DNA from: Phallusia mammillata
Taxonomy: Eukaryota; Chordata; Ascidiacea; Phlebobranchia; Ascidiidae
DNA length: 64,000 nt
Assembly (NCBI GenBank): GCA_003260075.1
Contig: QLIY01000376.1
Coordinates: forward strand, 63,392-127,391
Direction of reading: 5' to 3'
In this document: piece after piece, positions 56,901 through 62,318 of the stretch
Layout of the letters: each line of letters begins with the position of its first letter
Position numbering within the stretch: position 1 is the stretch's first letter
Notes under the pieces: model-generated
The model's database searches: none
What the model was told of the DNA's origin: nothing
The model's input: only the letters and a program-made list of their open reading frames with translations
Made by a program: the position numbers and the translations under genes

Positions 56901-59900
56901 CTATAGAGGGACAGGTTGCTGTGGAAAGCAGACGAGATGGAATTTGCTGTAGCGATTTCACGTGTGGTAAGTTTGACTATTTGATTGTAATTAGGCATAG
57001 TAATGGTACTGGTACATACAGCTGGAATATATGAAAAAAAAAGATTTACATAAAACAACTTAGCATGTACCTGTGCGTTTCATTGACGCTGTGCTTCAAA
57101 AGGCTTCATAAAACTAACCTGTTTATAGATGGGACAAAATTTACAAATATAGCATAATCAAACCAAACTGTTTTGGAAGTATGATTTATACACTAAATGC
57201 TGAATTGTATTTCAATATCGTGGACTAATCAATCTGTTACTTGTAACTTTCAGAATGTGAGTCCTACCCGGAACGCCCTCCACCTTTGTGTTCCAAACCC
57301 GGACAAGTTCTTAGCAACTGGACAACGTACGAATGTTACAAGGAAAAAGAGTGTATATGTGCCGAAGACCCACCAACCTATCAACGAGAGTGCCCGAACT
57401 ACAGTATCACTCAACACTCTTGTCGCCCCAACCAGCATGTGGAAGTTATAGCCGCACAGGATCCAATATACGGACCTTGCTGCCCTACTTACGGCTGTGT
57501 ATGCAACACATGTCCACCTTCTGATCCAAACTATAGTTGTCCAAATGGCTGGGAACATACCACCACAACTGATGATTGCTGTACTATAGATTCATGCTAT
57601 TGTAACAGTTGTTACGACGCAAGTGGCAGTTTGGGGGGGGGGGGTGGATCCAATATACGGACCGTGCTGTCCAACTTACGGCTGTGTGTGCAACACATGT
57701 ATACCTTCTGATCCTAATCATAGTTGTCCAAATGGCTGGGAGCAAACCACTACAACAGATGATTGCAGCTGTACAATAGATTCATGCTATTGTAACAGTT
57801 GTTACGACGCAAGTGGCAGTTTGCATGCTGTTGGAACCAGTTGGACATATATCAATGCATCTGGTTGCCATTTGAGTTACACGTGTCAGGTGACGACTAA
57901 ACTTGATAATAGGACTTGTTACATACCATCCTCTGTACCCCTGCCATGCCCAAGCTATCCCCGTTGTGAGGCGCATCAAGATTTGGTGGAAGTGGTCTAT
58001 GATGAAACTGTGGTAGACCCAAATAGCTGCTGCATTGAAAAGCATTGCATATGTAGTAAGTGCATTCGTGATGATGGATCACTTATGGAACCAGGAACGA
58101 CTGAAACCGTTAAAGGCAGCGATGGATGTTTAGTTACATACACGTGTACCACCGATAGAAATGAAACCCACCCTGAGAAATGCTTTACACTTAAAAGCTT
58201 TAACCACGATCGCTATTGTCTCAGTCAAAGCGAGTTTCAGAAGACCAGGTGCAATGAAATTTACCAAACAGCCATCATCAACGGAACAGGCGAGAGCAAT
58301 CCAGACACTTGCTGTACAGAATTTAAGTGTGTGTGTAAAACTGCTGATGTGCTTGCTATTGTTTGCCCGGCCGTGGAAGTCACCCCTGAAATATGCAACG
58401 AACCAGGACGTAGACCGTTAACAACTTACAGTGTGCCCAATACCGAAGGCTGCTGCATTCAGAAAGAGTGCGACTGCTATGGTAACGATGCCATAGACCC
58501 ATATTGTCCTGGGTCAAATCTTACTTGTGGCCCAGGAGAGAGTGTCCATCGTGAGTTCACAGACGGTGTTTGTTGCCCGCAGTATTCGTGTGTATGTGAT
58601 ACGTGCCCGCCTACATATCACCCGTATCCACCACAAACACCGGCTTCCTACGAAGAATATGTAAACAAAACTATTGAAGAGAACCCACTGCAGAAGTGTT
58701 GCCCAGAATTAAAGGTCGTTTGCCGGAATGGTTCGACAGGATGTCCACCCTTTGATTGCGAATCTGTACACCAGGATGTTTACCGTGTTCCGGGTGAAAC
58801 TGATCCCGCTACAAACGATTGCTGCCCATTGTACACTTGTGTTTGCAAGAAAGTCTGTATATTAGACAACGGCGATTCGGTACCTGTCGGCCATACCTGG
58901 AAAGTTGACGTCGGAAATGGTTGTAATGTTACATGGAATTGTACAGACAAGTTGGCTTCATCGTCTCTCACATATGACGCCAACATGGAAAAGGTTACTC
59001 CAACCGTTGACTGTTACGCAGCAGAAGTTGTTAGGGACCCGCGTGTTTCTTGCAAGTCACAGACCCAGTTTGAATACATGTACTGCAACCTGTATACCGA
59101 AGCGGCTATTTTCACCGGCGATGTGGACCCAGATCCTTGTTGTACCGATTACAAATGTGTGTGCAAGCAAGACGAATATCTACAAGTTATTTGTCCAGAC
59201 TTCGGCGGTATAACATGCCCGACTTATATGGTTTCTAAGCAAGACGGTGTACTTTCGAATACTTCAGAGTGCTGTCCTAAACACACATGCGTTTGTGAAG
59301 ATGACTCAGTGCTTGCTGATAGCTGCCATTATTGGGATGACTTCACCTGTCCTCTGGGATACGAACGTTACACTGTAAGTAACGCCAAATAGTTACGTAT
59401 TTTTACTTTCAAAGTATGGAGCCACGCAACACGACATTTTTATTAAATATTGATGTGGACAAGACCAAAACACGGTCAAGGCATGAACAATTTATTTACT
59501 GTATGAACCGCCATAGACACAGATTTGGAACAAAGTGCGTTAATCCATTCGTTTTATGCTTTGTAGATCAAAGAGCGCAACAACGTCACTGGTCCTTGCT
59601 GTCCAACATACGGATGCAGGTGTCTACCAGAAAATGAACTTATGAAAGTTTGTGAGCATTGGAATTTTACGTGCCCGGCCGGGGAGAAGAGAGTACTAAC
59701 TAATACTGACTGCTGTCCTGAGTATAAATGCGAGTGCGACAAGTGTGTGTTCAACGAGCAAACATATTCCGTAAGTATTTTCAAAATCCAAGACACAAAA
59801 TTGTATTCTGATCATGGTGAAAATAGCCAGAGAACTGGTATGTTGTGATACATTCTATTGTTGACTTTTCGATAACCACCGCTTGCTTCTATAGTCTTGA

Positions 59901-61858
59901 AGTGATAACAGCCATTTCATTATCAAAAGGTAACAGCGATTTACCCGTATTCAAGCTCTCTGGCAGTTTTTTACCAAGCTACCTGAACTTGGCTTGTAAA
60001 ACGTAAACAGGCTTAACTACTTTTCTGTCAATACTTTAACACAGCGTTTTCATCAACAATCGAAAAACAAAATTAAACATCATCCCACAATTTAAAAAAA
60101 TATTAAGCATGATAGCTAATACGGCGTTCATTTTTCGTTAAAAAGTGGTAACATTTTGTTAACTAAAGTTTGTTGAGGTTTTTATTACACTTTCTTTATT
60201 TAAAGGTTGGTTCGTCATTCCCCGTATTTTCCGATCATTGTCAAGTGGCTTCTTGTGTTCGCGACGAAATAACTTCATGTCCAAAGGTTGTAACACAACC
60301 GAAATACGAATGTGAACCTTTTGATACAGAAGCATGCTTAACTGTAAGTACAGTTGTATATTTTATTGTTAGATCGGTTTCGGTTTTCGGGCAAGATTTT
60401 TTAAGTCGATGGTAATCACTTTGAGATCATTGAATTTATTTATGCATTTGACAAAAAAGGGATTTAAATAACTTTAGTATGACTGCTATAATTTTTTAAG
60501 TTTATGTCAAGCTGATTACAAAAAAGCTCGAAAATGCTTTTTTTTCTTAATTGTAGAGGCCCCTCCCCGCCTCAACATGTGACGACCGACCGATAGGGGG
60601 GGGGGGTTATCATGTCGCCTCCATTAAACAAAAGGGCATGTTTATCCCTCGTACATTAAGCTTGTTACATGCACATACATACTGCATATGGTACTTAATA
60701 AAGTTTTATGAAAGACACCAATGCCCATAAAAATGTTTGATTACCTTAAAAGTGACTTATACTATTTATTAGACCAAGTATTGCTCATCCAGCAGTTTTT
60801 ATTGTAAACAATCGACGTTTCGACGTCCTATACAAGACGCCTTCATCAGGATAATGACATAACTTGCAAGACGAATGTCTTTTAAAGCGACAAAATGCAA
60901 AACACACACATGTAAAACAGNACCTGGCAGCAATAGCTTATACTATTTATGTTTAACATGCGCTGACACTTTCCATGCATGTTGTTGTTTACAGAAAGGA
61001 GGGGTTCTGGCTCCCAATGAAACAACCGAGGGATGTTGCAAATATTGTAAGTGATAAACAACTATGACGCCAATGTGAGATTGATGACGTCACGCGTTGA
61101 AAATGATTTCATATCTTTTCAATTAATTCATGATGTAAAAAGGTTTTGTCCTTCCAAAATATGAAAGAGTTTTGTAATTGTTATTATTTTTTTCGTCACC
61201 GCTTAGATTAAAAATAAGCTGTAAAAATGTCATTAACTTTTTTTACCAACACTAAATGACATGCACAAAATTACGCGGTAAGCCAACTATACAGAACGTT
61301 TCCCGGGCGTATAGTATTACATTAACCTGCGTTTAACATTATGTAAATCTATTCCCAGGTATCCCAACCGATTTTCCGTGCGTGGTGAAAACCCATGATG
61401 TGGTTATCAACACAACGGTTGACTCGCATCAGTGTTGGTTGACAACACCACAATCCGTCAGCTATTGTGAAGGAGCATGTCCTACAAGCAATGGAGGTAC
61501 GCTTCCAAATCCTAATTTTGCATATACAGTATCACGTTAACATTTTCCTGATAAAGACCTAATATTTCGCAGTATTTATTTACACAAGGCTGAAGTAAGA
61601 TTTTTCAGGGTAATACTAAAATGGAAATACGATTTTTTCGGGATGTGCACAAACGCAAACACAAAATCCTTATACCGTGTATTGTTTTTGACAGGCCCGT
61701 GTAAATGCTGCCTTCCTACAAGCACAATTCCTCGCGAATACTCCCTGGTATGCGACGACGGGGCAGTTAGAAGTCATACAAAGGATGTGGTAATGGCCTG
61801 TGGTTGTACAGCGACCTCTTGTGAACCAGTACAAGAGCAGGATAGCATTCTTGAGTGA
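8856..61858 (+). CDS. Giant secreted VWF / gel-forming-mucin-like protein, ~61 exons
   Basis: One transcript unit read from a signal peptide to a cystine-knot stop. Splice phases agree at every junction once duplicated pieces are collapsed, which argues for a single gene. Domain order is signal peptide, CUB, EGF, D1, D2 and D3 (each VWD-C8-TIL), WxxW/CysD, VWC modules, D4 (VWD with GDPH, C8, TIL), a long VWC array and CTCK. I estimate 4,400-4,500 aa. In this superfamily D domains and CTCK drive disulfide-linked dimers and multimers, and the products are secreted gels or matrix. No Ser/Thr/Pro-rich tract and no VWA domain is seen, so it is neither a typical mucin nor VWF. A role in tunic, endostyle mucus or another secretion is possible, but the sequence does not show which. 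Assembly faults (N gap, ten-base C or G runs, duplicated exons) lie within it. I cannot assign a gene symbol. Confidence 0.88.
10729..11170 (+). CDS. Exons 2-3: CUB domain
   Basis: Exons 10729-10903 and 11001-11170 join in phase 2. They encode a full CUB fold of about 110 residues: the opening CGGHFT, then [18 protein letters not shown], the acidic [12 protein letters not shown] stretch, [15 protein letters not shown] and a closing [16 protein letters not shown]. All four expected cysteines are present. A CUB at the N-terminus is not part of vertebrate VWF or gel-forming mucins. Confidence 0.92.
11525..11680. repeat. Dispersed repeat, 'TCAGGCC..AATCAAGCCTGTTTATTCAAA' family
   Basis: Non-coding repeat in the intron between exons 3 and 4. 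Further copies or parts lie at about 13400-13650, 17266-17370, 24050-24185, 33225-33425, 43918-44115 and 49858-50055, the last two in the opposite orientation. Shared pieces include CCCGAATC, AAGCCTGTTT and AAAGTCCGACTT. Probably a short non-autonomous transposon family. Confidence 0.6.
12274..12378 (+). CDS. Exon 4: EGF-like domain
   Basis: A single 105-nt exon, phase 1 at both ends, as is typical for shuffled EGF modules. It encodes [15 protein letters not shown], then [15 protein letters not shown], with the six cysteines in EGF order. No calcium-binding consensus is seen. Confidence 0.9.
12776..12845 (+). repeat. tRNA-like Pol III promoter sequence, SINE or tRNA relic
   Basis: TAGCTGAGTTA resembles an A box and GGAGTTCAAACC a B box about 45 bases later. 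The flanks do not pair into a clean acceptor stem, so this is more likely a tRNA-derived SINE or relic than a working tRNA gene. It lies in the intron before VWD1. Confidence 0.35.
13208..18150 (+). CDS. Exons 5-8: VWD domain of D1
   Basis: Exons are 13208-13380, 13763-13893, 14303-14499 and 18047-18150. The domain opens [19 protein letters not shown] and passes through the CTSQSVSC region. It contains [13 protein letters not shown] at about 14454-14490, the conserved VWD turn with an acidic calcium loop. The thiol motif here is LGLC, not CGLC. The opening motif is GLGH rather than GDPH. The third junction spans a 3.5-kb intron (14500-18046) full of repeats, but phase and the resumed sequence (SW/ERW..V-type end) fit. 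Confidence 0.86.
13480..13570 (-). repeat. Repeat with hammerhead-like CTGATGA..GAAAC hairpin
   Basis: On the minus strand, 13556-13524 reads CTGATGA, then a GGTGTCC/GGACGTC stem with a six-base loop, then GAAAC. It is followed by a stretch containing AATAAAAACTGCTGGA. The same arrangement recurs near 4109-4140, 42299-42331 and 60817-60849. Probably part of a retroelement or its derivative, in the intron after exon 5. Confidence 0.5.
14676..14760 (-). repeat. tRNA-derived SINE-like segment
   Basis: On the minus strand TTGGCTAAAAGTAG is A-box-like, and GAGTTCGAATCCCACC is a strong B box about 35 bases on. A complete cloverleaf is not evident. It lies in the large D1 intron. Confidence 0.4.
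15717..15979. mobile_element. hAT-like non-autonomous element
   Basis: The left end TAGTGTTTCTCAACC and right end GGTTGAGAGCCACTA are inverted copies with two mismatches, matching hAT termini. No matching 8-bp target duplication was found, so it may be old. A 145-codon minus-strand open frame crosses it but shows no transposase features. It lies in the large D1 intron. Confidence 0.55.
16890..17135 (+). mobile_element. Probable tRNA-derived SINE with A-rich tail
   Basis: TGGTCAACTGG near 16968 is A-box-like, and GGGTTCGAACCCC near 17079 is a perfect B box. It is followed at once by a tail of A-runs broken by single T (about 17094-17122). The wide A-B spacing suggests an inserted or composite SINE head. 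Confidence 0.5.
17266..17370. repeat. Dispersed repeat, copy of the 11525 family
   Basis: Contains GAATTAGGCCCGAAAG, GTCAGGCCCGAATCAAGCC and AAAAGTCCGACCC, shared with the other copies. The rest of the intron, 17371-18046, holds nothing I can assign. Confidence 0.6.
18425..18644 (+). CDS. Exon 9: C8 domain of D1
   Basis: A 220-nt exon from phase 0 to phase 1. It encodes [18 protein letters not shown], then [29 protein letters not shown] and a final SC. This is the eight-cysteine C8 pattern that follows VWD in VWF and mucins. Confidence 0.92.
18779..20012 (+). CDS. Exons 10-12: TIL domain and E-type linker of D1
   Basis: Exons are 18779-18895, 19572-19680 and 19963-20012. They encode a TIL module ([27 protein letters not shown]) and then [16 protein letters not shown], followed by a short cysteine pair [13 protein letters not shown] typical of the E region. 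The last exon is only 50 nt. Phases are 1, 1, 2, 1, the same as the D2 counterpart. Confidence 0.88.
20195..20390. repeat. Dispersed repeat copy (opposite strand of 25880)
   Basis: GGTGAGGCATGG, TTTTCAGC and TTGTTACTCCCAAC match the reverse complement of 25880-25970. Intronic, non-coding. Confidence 0.45.
20472..21661 (+). CDS. Exons 13-16: VWD domain of D2, degenerate
   Basis: Exons are 20472-20643, 20713-20825, 20994-21113 and 21488-21661. The domain opens [19 protein letters not shown] and reaches the usual turn as [14 protein letters not shown] at about 21496-21535. The conserved GLCGN cysteine is replaced by alanine, so the CxxC-type thiol pair of D domains is absent. It closes with [12 protein letters not shown]. 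Confidence 0.88.
22190..22408 (+). CDS. Exon 17: C8 domain of D2
   Basis: A 219-nt exon, one base shorter than the C8 exon of D1. It encodes [36 protein letters not shown] and [15 protein letters not shown]. Cysteine order matches C8. Confidence 0.9.
22523..23365 (+). CDS. Exons 18-20: TIL and E linker of D2
   Basis: Exons are 22523-22651, 22844-22961 and 23328-23365. TIL reads [20 protein letters not shown], then VQGCNCPVG. The E part reads [17 protein letters not shown]. The last exon is a 38-nt microexon ([13 protein letters not shown]). Lengths and phases parallel exons 10-12. Confidence 0.87.
23669..25256 (+). CDS. Exons 21-22: TIL and E linker preceding VWD3 (D'-like)
   Basis: Exons are 23669-23818 and 25130-25256. 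They encode [25 protein letters not shown] and then [20 protein letters not shown]. An extra TIL-E ahead of VWD3 is what VWF and gel-forming mucins have as D'. The intron between (23819-25129) holds a copy of the 11525-family repeat at about 24050-24185 and otherwise nothing I can assign. Confidence 0.85.
25517..27767 (+). CDS. Exons 23-25: VWD domain of D3 with CGLC
   Basis: Exons are 25517-25787, 26566-26766 and 27534-27767, all joined in phase 0. The domain opens [19 protein letters not shown]. It holds [17 protein letters not shown] with CGLC at 27546-27557; D3 is the only one of the four VWD domains with the full CGLC motif. It ends [14 protein letters not shown] and enters C8 ([13 protein letters not shown]). 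The tail of exon 25 is repeated at 27795-27869 after a ten-C run. Confidence 0.9.
26095..27887. repeat. Three duplicated blocks joined by ten-C runs
   Basis: Blocks 26095-26297 and 26308-26512, 26766-27117 and 27128-27480, and 27694-27784 and 27795-27887 are near-identical pairs. The members are separated by ten C at 26298-26307, 27118-27127 and 27785-27794. The third pair repeats the end of a coding exon. I read these as uncollapsed contig overlaps. Confidence 0.75.
28246..29229 (+). CDS. Exons 26-28: C8 and TIL/E of D3
   Basis: Exons are 28246-28402, 28609-28735 and 29144-29229. C8 continues with [16 protein letters not shown] and [19 protein letters not shown]. The following module is unusually cysteine-dense ([14 protein letters not shown], then [10 protein letters not shown]). 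The last exon encodes [20 protein letters not shown]. Confidence 0.88.
28888..29950. repeat. Duplicated block containing a second copy of exon 28
   Basis: 28888-29290 recurs at 29535-29950, with ten C at 29525-29534 before it and ten C at 29951-29960 after it. The second copy contains a full exon 28 at 29823-29908 with intact splice sites and the same 86-nt length; it differs by a few synonymous or intronic bases. Only one exon 28 fits once in domain order. Two in tandem would break phase (phase 2 entry, phase 1 exit). Confidence 0.75.
30088..30706 (+). CDS. Exons 29-30: WxxW / CysD domain and following Cys-rich linker
   Basis: Exons are 30088-30323 and 30518-30706. The domain opens [20 protein letters not shown], with WSPW at 30120-30131, the C-mannosylation-type signature of the WxxW (CysD) domain. 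It closes [11 protein letters not shown], also characteristic. The family occurs in gel-forming mucins and CILP, where it is linked to gel cross-linking. After it comes [25 protein letters not shown], a VWC-like unit. Confidence 0.92.
31441..36996 (+). CDS. Exons 31-38: first VWC cluster
   Basis: Exons are 31441-31624, 32030-32257, 32890-33077, 33670-33780, 34275-34400, 35258-35409 (duplicate 35790-35941), 36237-36372 broken (duplicate 36431-36578 complete) and 36816-36996. They encode units with [22 protein letters not shown] and [14 protein letters not shown], alternating with CCPxYxC endings. The intron after 36578 starts GC, not GT (CAG|GCAAAT), the only non-canonical junction found. The intervening introns hold repeats and duplicated blocks only. 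Confidence 0.83.
32463..36578. repeat. Duplicated blocks joined by ten-C runs in the first VWC cluster
   Basis: Ten-C runs at 32680, 33822, 34549, 34909, 35212, 35674 and 36373 each lie where sequence jumps back to a point already read. Coding pieces repeated are the end of exon 34 (33706-33780, again at 33833-33899), exon 36 (35258-35409 and 35790-35941) and exon 37 (36237-36372 and 36431-36578). Where exon 37 is cut by the C run, only the second copy reads on to its splice site. Confidence 0.75.
37200..38650. repeat. Duplicated blocks joined by ten-C runs around D4
   Basis: 37230-37577 and 37690-38035 carry the same exon and flanks, with ten C at 37578-37587 between them. 38231-38314 and 38325-38410, and 38508-38573 and 38584-38650, are shorter pairs around ten C at 38315 and 38574. 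The two exon-39 copies differ by scattered, mostly synonymous substitutions, as alleles would. Confidence 0.72.
37363..39548 (+). CDS. Exons 39-42: VWD domain of D4 with GDPH
   Basis: Exons are 37363-37486 (duplicate 37845-37968), 38071-38191, 38760-38958 and 39383-39548. The domain opens [14 protein letters not shown], with GDPH at 37380-37391; in MUC2 and MUC5AC the D4 GDPH is cut between D and P without a protease. It continues [26 protein letters not shown] and [15 protein letters not shown], ending FGDSWLVE. The thiol motif is VGLC. Only one of the two first-exon copies can be used. Confidence 0.9.
40068..41032 (+). CDS. Exons 43-45: C8 and TIL of D4
   Basis: Exons are 40068-40224, 40647-40743 and 40850-41032. 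C8 reads [18 protein letters not shown], then [16 protein letters not shown] and VCVNW. TIL reads [20 protein letters not shown] and ends [18 protein letters not shown]. Exons 44 and 45 occur again at 47279-47375 and 47482-47664. Confidence 0.88.
41521..45696 (+). CDS. Exons 46-50: second VWC cluster, first part
   Basis: Exons are 41521-41772, 42957-43243, 43684-43891, 44367-45151 and 45486-45696. Modules include [33 protein letters not shown] and [18 protein letters not shown]. Exon 49 is 785 nt and holds several modules without introns. Exons 48 and 50 begin exactly at PGE-W in phase 0 and end in phase 1. Copies of exons 46-50 lie at 48153-51535. Confidence 0.85.
41738..45990. repeat. Duplicated blocks joined by ten-C runs in first copy of the 5-kb repeat
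   Basis: Ten-C runs at 41860, 42190, 42735, 45804 and 45893 mark jumps back. The matching stretch of the second copy (48360-48860) reads straight through without them. One block repeats the end of exon 46 (41738-41772, again at 41870-41912); another repeats the end of exon 50 (45609-45696, again at 45903-45991). Confidence 0.78.
46190..46961. other. Assembly gap (772 N)
   Basis: An unbroken run of N. It lies between the two near-identical ~5-kb copies. The true sequence and size of the gap are unknown. Confidence 1.
51537..53517. repeat. Duplicated blocks joined by ten-G runs in exon 51
   Basis: 51537-52135 (intron end plus exon start) recurs at 52474-53051. 53236-53371 recurs at 53383-53517. 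Ten G at 52398-52407, 53052-53061 and 53372-53382 mark the joins. Frames happen to stay open across two of these runs, so a naive gene model would read through them and create false residues (runs of glycine). Confidence 0.78.
51711..54119 (+). CDS. Exon 51: long VWC-rich exon, duplicated in part
   Basis: A large exon appears as two overlapping pieces: 51711-52397 (starting [15 protein letters not shown]) and 52639-54119 (starting [15 protein letters not shown]). Each is preceded by the same intron end. Modules include [28 protein letters not shown] and [19 protein letters not shown], with CCxEFxCVC endings. Ten-G runs at 52398, 53052 and 53372 interrupt it. The middle of the second piece lacks about 150 bases present in the first (52122-52220 region). 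The collapsed exon is probably about 1.4 kb, ending CPQ-TG in phase 2. Confidence 0.8.
54215..54420. repeat. Intronic duplicated pair with ten-G join
   Basis: 54215-54308 and 54324-54415 repeat AAAAGTGCACTCTGCATC through TATAAATGCGC, with ten G at 54309-54318 between them. In the intron after exon 51. Confidence 0.75.
54573..56966 (+). CDS. Exons 52-55: VWC array, continued
   Basis: Exons are 54573-54722, 55305-55533, 55876-56103 and 56744-56966; phases agree (2, 0, 0, 1). Encoded pieces include [52 protein letters not shown] and [19 protein letters not shown]. The introns contain a hAT-like element (54927-55090) and a tRNA-like segment (56450-56520). Confidence 0.86.
54927..55090. mobile_element. 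hAT-like non-autonomous element
   Basis: It begins TAGCGGTTCCCAACC and ends with AAGTTGGGAACCATG, inverted relatives of hAT ends. The interior has GGTCCATGA-type text common to such elements. No clear 8-bp duplication. Intronic. Confidence 0.5.
56450..56520 (-). repeat. tRNA-like segment with B box
   Basis: On the minus strand the sequence includes TCAACCGTAGCGG and AGGGTTCGAAACTG, the latter a B box. It may be a SINE head or tRNA relic; no intact cloverleaf is evident. Just upstream, 56155-56245 holds a short tandem repeat of AACGCCTAATTxTACTGAGAG. Confidence 0.35.
57254..59374 (+). CDS. Exon 56: ~2-kb exon of tandem VWC modules
   Basis: The longest exon, phase 1 in and phase 0 out. It encodes alternating module types: [51 protein letters not shown] and [19 protein letters not shown], separated by units ending CCPxYxCVC or CCTxFKCVC. 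57463-57632 is repeated at 57645-57830 around a G run at 57633-57644; the second copy reads on. One copy has DDCC, the other DDCSC, at the same place. There are no introns at module borders here. Confidence 0.86.
59567..59770 (+). CDS. Exon 57: VWC module pair
   Basis: A 204-nt exon, phase 0 at both ends. It encodes [18 protein letters not shown], then [14 protein letters not shown] and [20 protein letters not shown]. It joins directly to the last VWC half-module in exon 58. Confidence 0.87.
60206..61046 (+). CDS. Exons 58-59: final VWC module
   Basis: Exons are 60206-60343 and 60995-61046. They encode [20 protein letters not shown], then [16 protein letters not shown] and a 52-nt exon with [13 protein letters not shown]. 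This is the usual VWC that precedes a C-terminal cystine knot. The intron holds a hammerhead-like repeat on the minus strand (60817-60849), a G run at 60596-60606 and a single N at 60921. Confidence 0.85.
60770..60930 (-). repeat. Repeat with hammerhead-like hairpin
   Basis: On the minus strand, 60849-60817 reads CTGATGA, then a GGCGTC/GACGTC stem, then GAAAC. It is followed by AACTGCTGGATGAGCAATAC, nearly as in the copy at 13480-13570. A single N at 60921 lies upstream. Confidence 0.5.
61359..61858 (+). CDS. Exons 60-61: C-terminal cystine knot (CTCK) and stop
   Basis: Exons are 61359-61496 and 61695-61858, ending in TGA at 61856-61858. They encode [20 protein letters not shown], then [29 protein letters not shown] and [11 protein letters not shown]. 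The CxGxC, CKCC and final CxC pattern is the CTCK of VWF, mucins and otogelin, the domain through which such proteins dimerise. A 15-residue hydrophilic tail follows. Confidence 0.93.
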
Positions 61859-62318
61859 TTTGGACTAAGAGAAATGTCATTTATATAAAACTTTTTGTAG
61901 ATGCTTCAACTTGCACAAAAGCATTTTGCACAGTTTAAGCAAGCTTTAATCAAACGTACAACGTACTCCCTGCTTTTGTCTTGTTTTTGTCCATACCTAG
62001 GTTGCTATTGCCGCAAATTGCTTCAGTTTCGAATGCAGTTATCGGCTGTAAGTCGTTTTTATAGATTTTGAACCAATTTAAAATTGGATAGGTCCGGTGT
62101 TTTATTTGCACATAAAAAATCGTCCAGAATGTCAACGACTGACTCACAAATCACGCATTTTACGCTTTGCTCTCAAGCTTGCGTTTTTTTTTTTGGCTGA
62201 TATGTTTATGTTTTCTTGGTATACTAATTCCTTAATTCGTTTAAAAACGTTTGTTTTTCAATGTACCCCAAAAAATACACCACATTACTGAAAGGTTTCG
62301 TATAATTGCTAAAATAAA
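61859..62318 (+). other. 3' UTR and possible polyadenylation signal
   Basis: No coding signal follows the stop. AATAAA at 62313-62318, followed by a T-rich and then GT-rich stretch, is the first good polyadenylation signal and would give a 3' UTR of about 470 bases. A second AATAAA lies near 62417. Confidence 0.5.
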
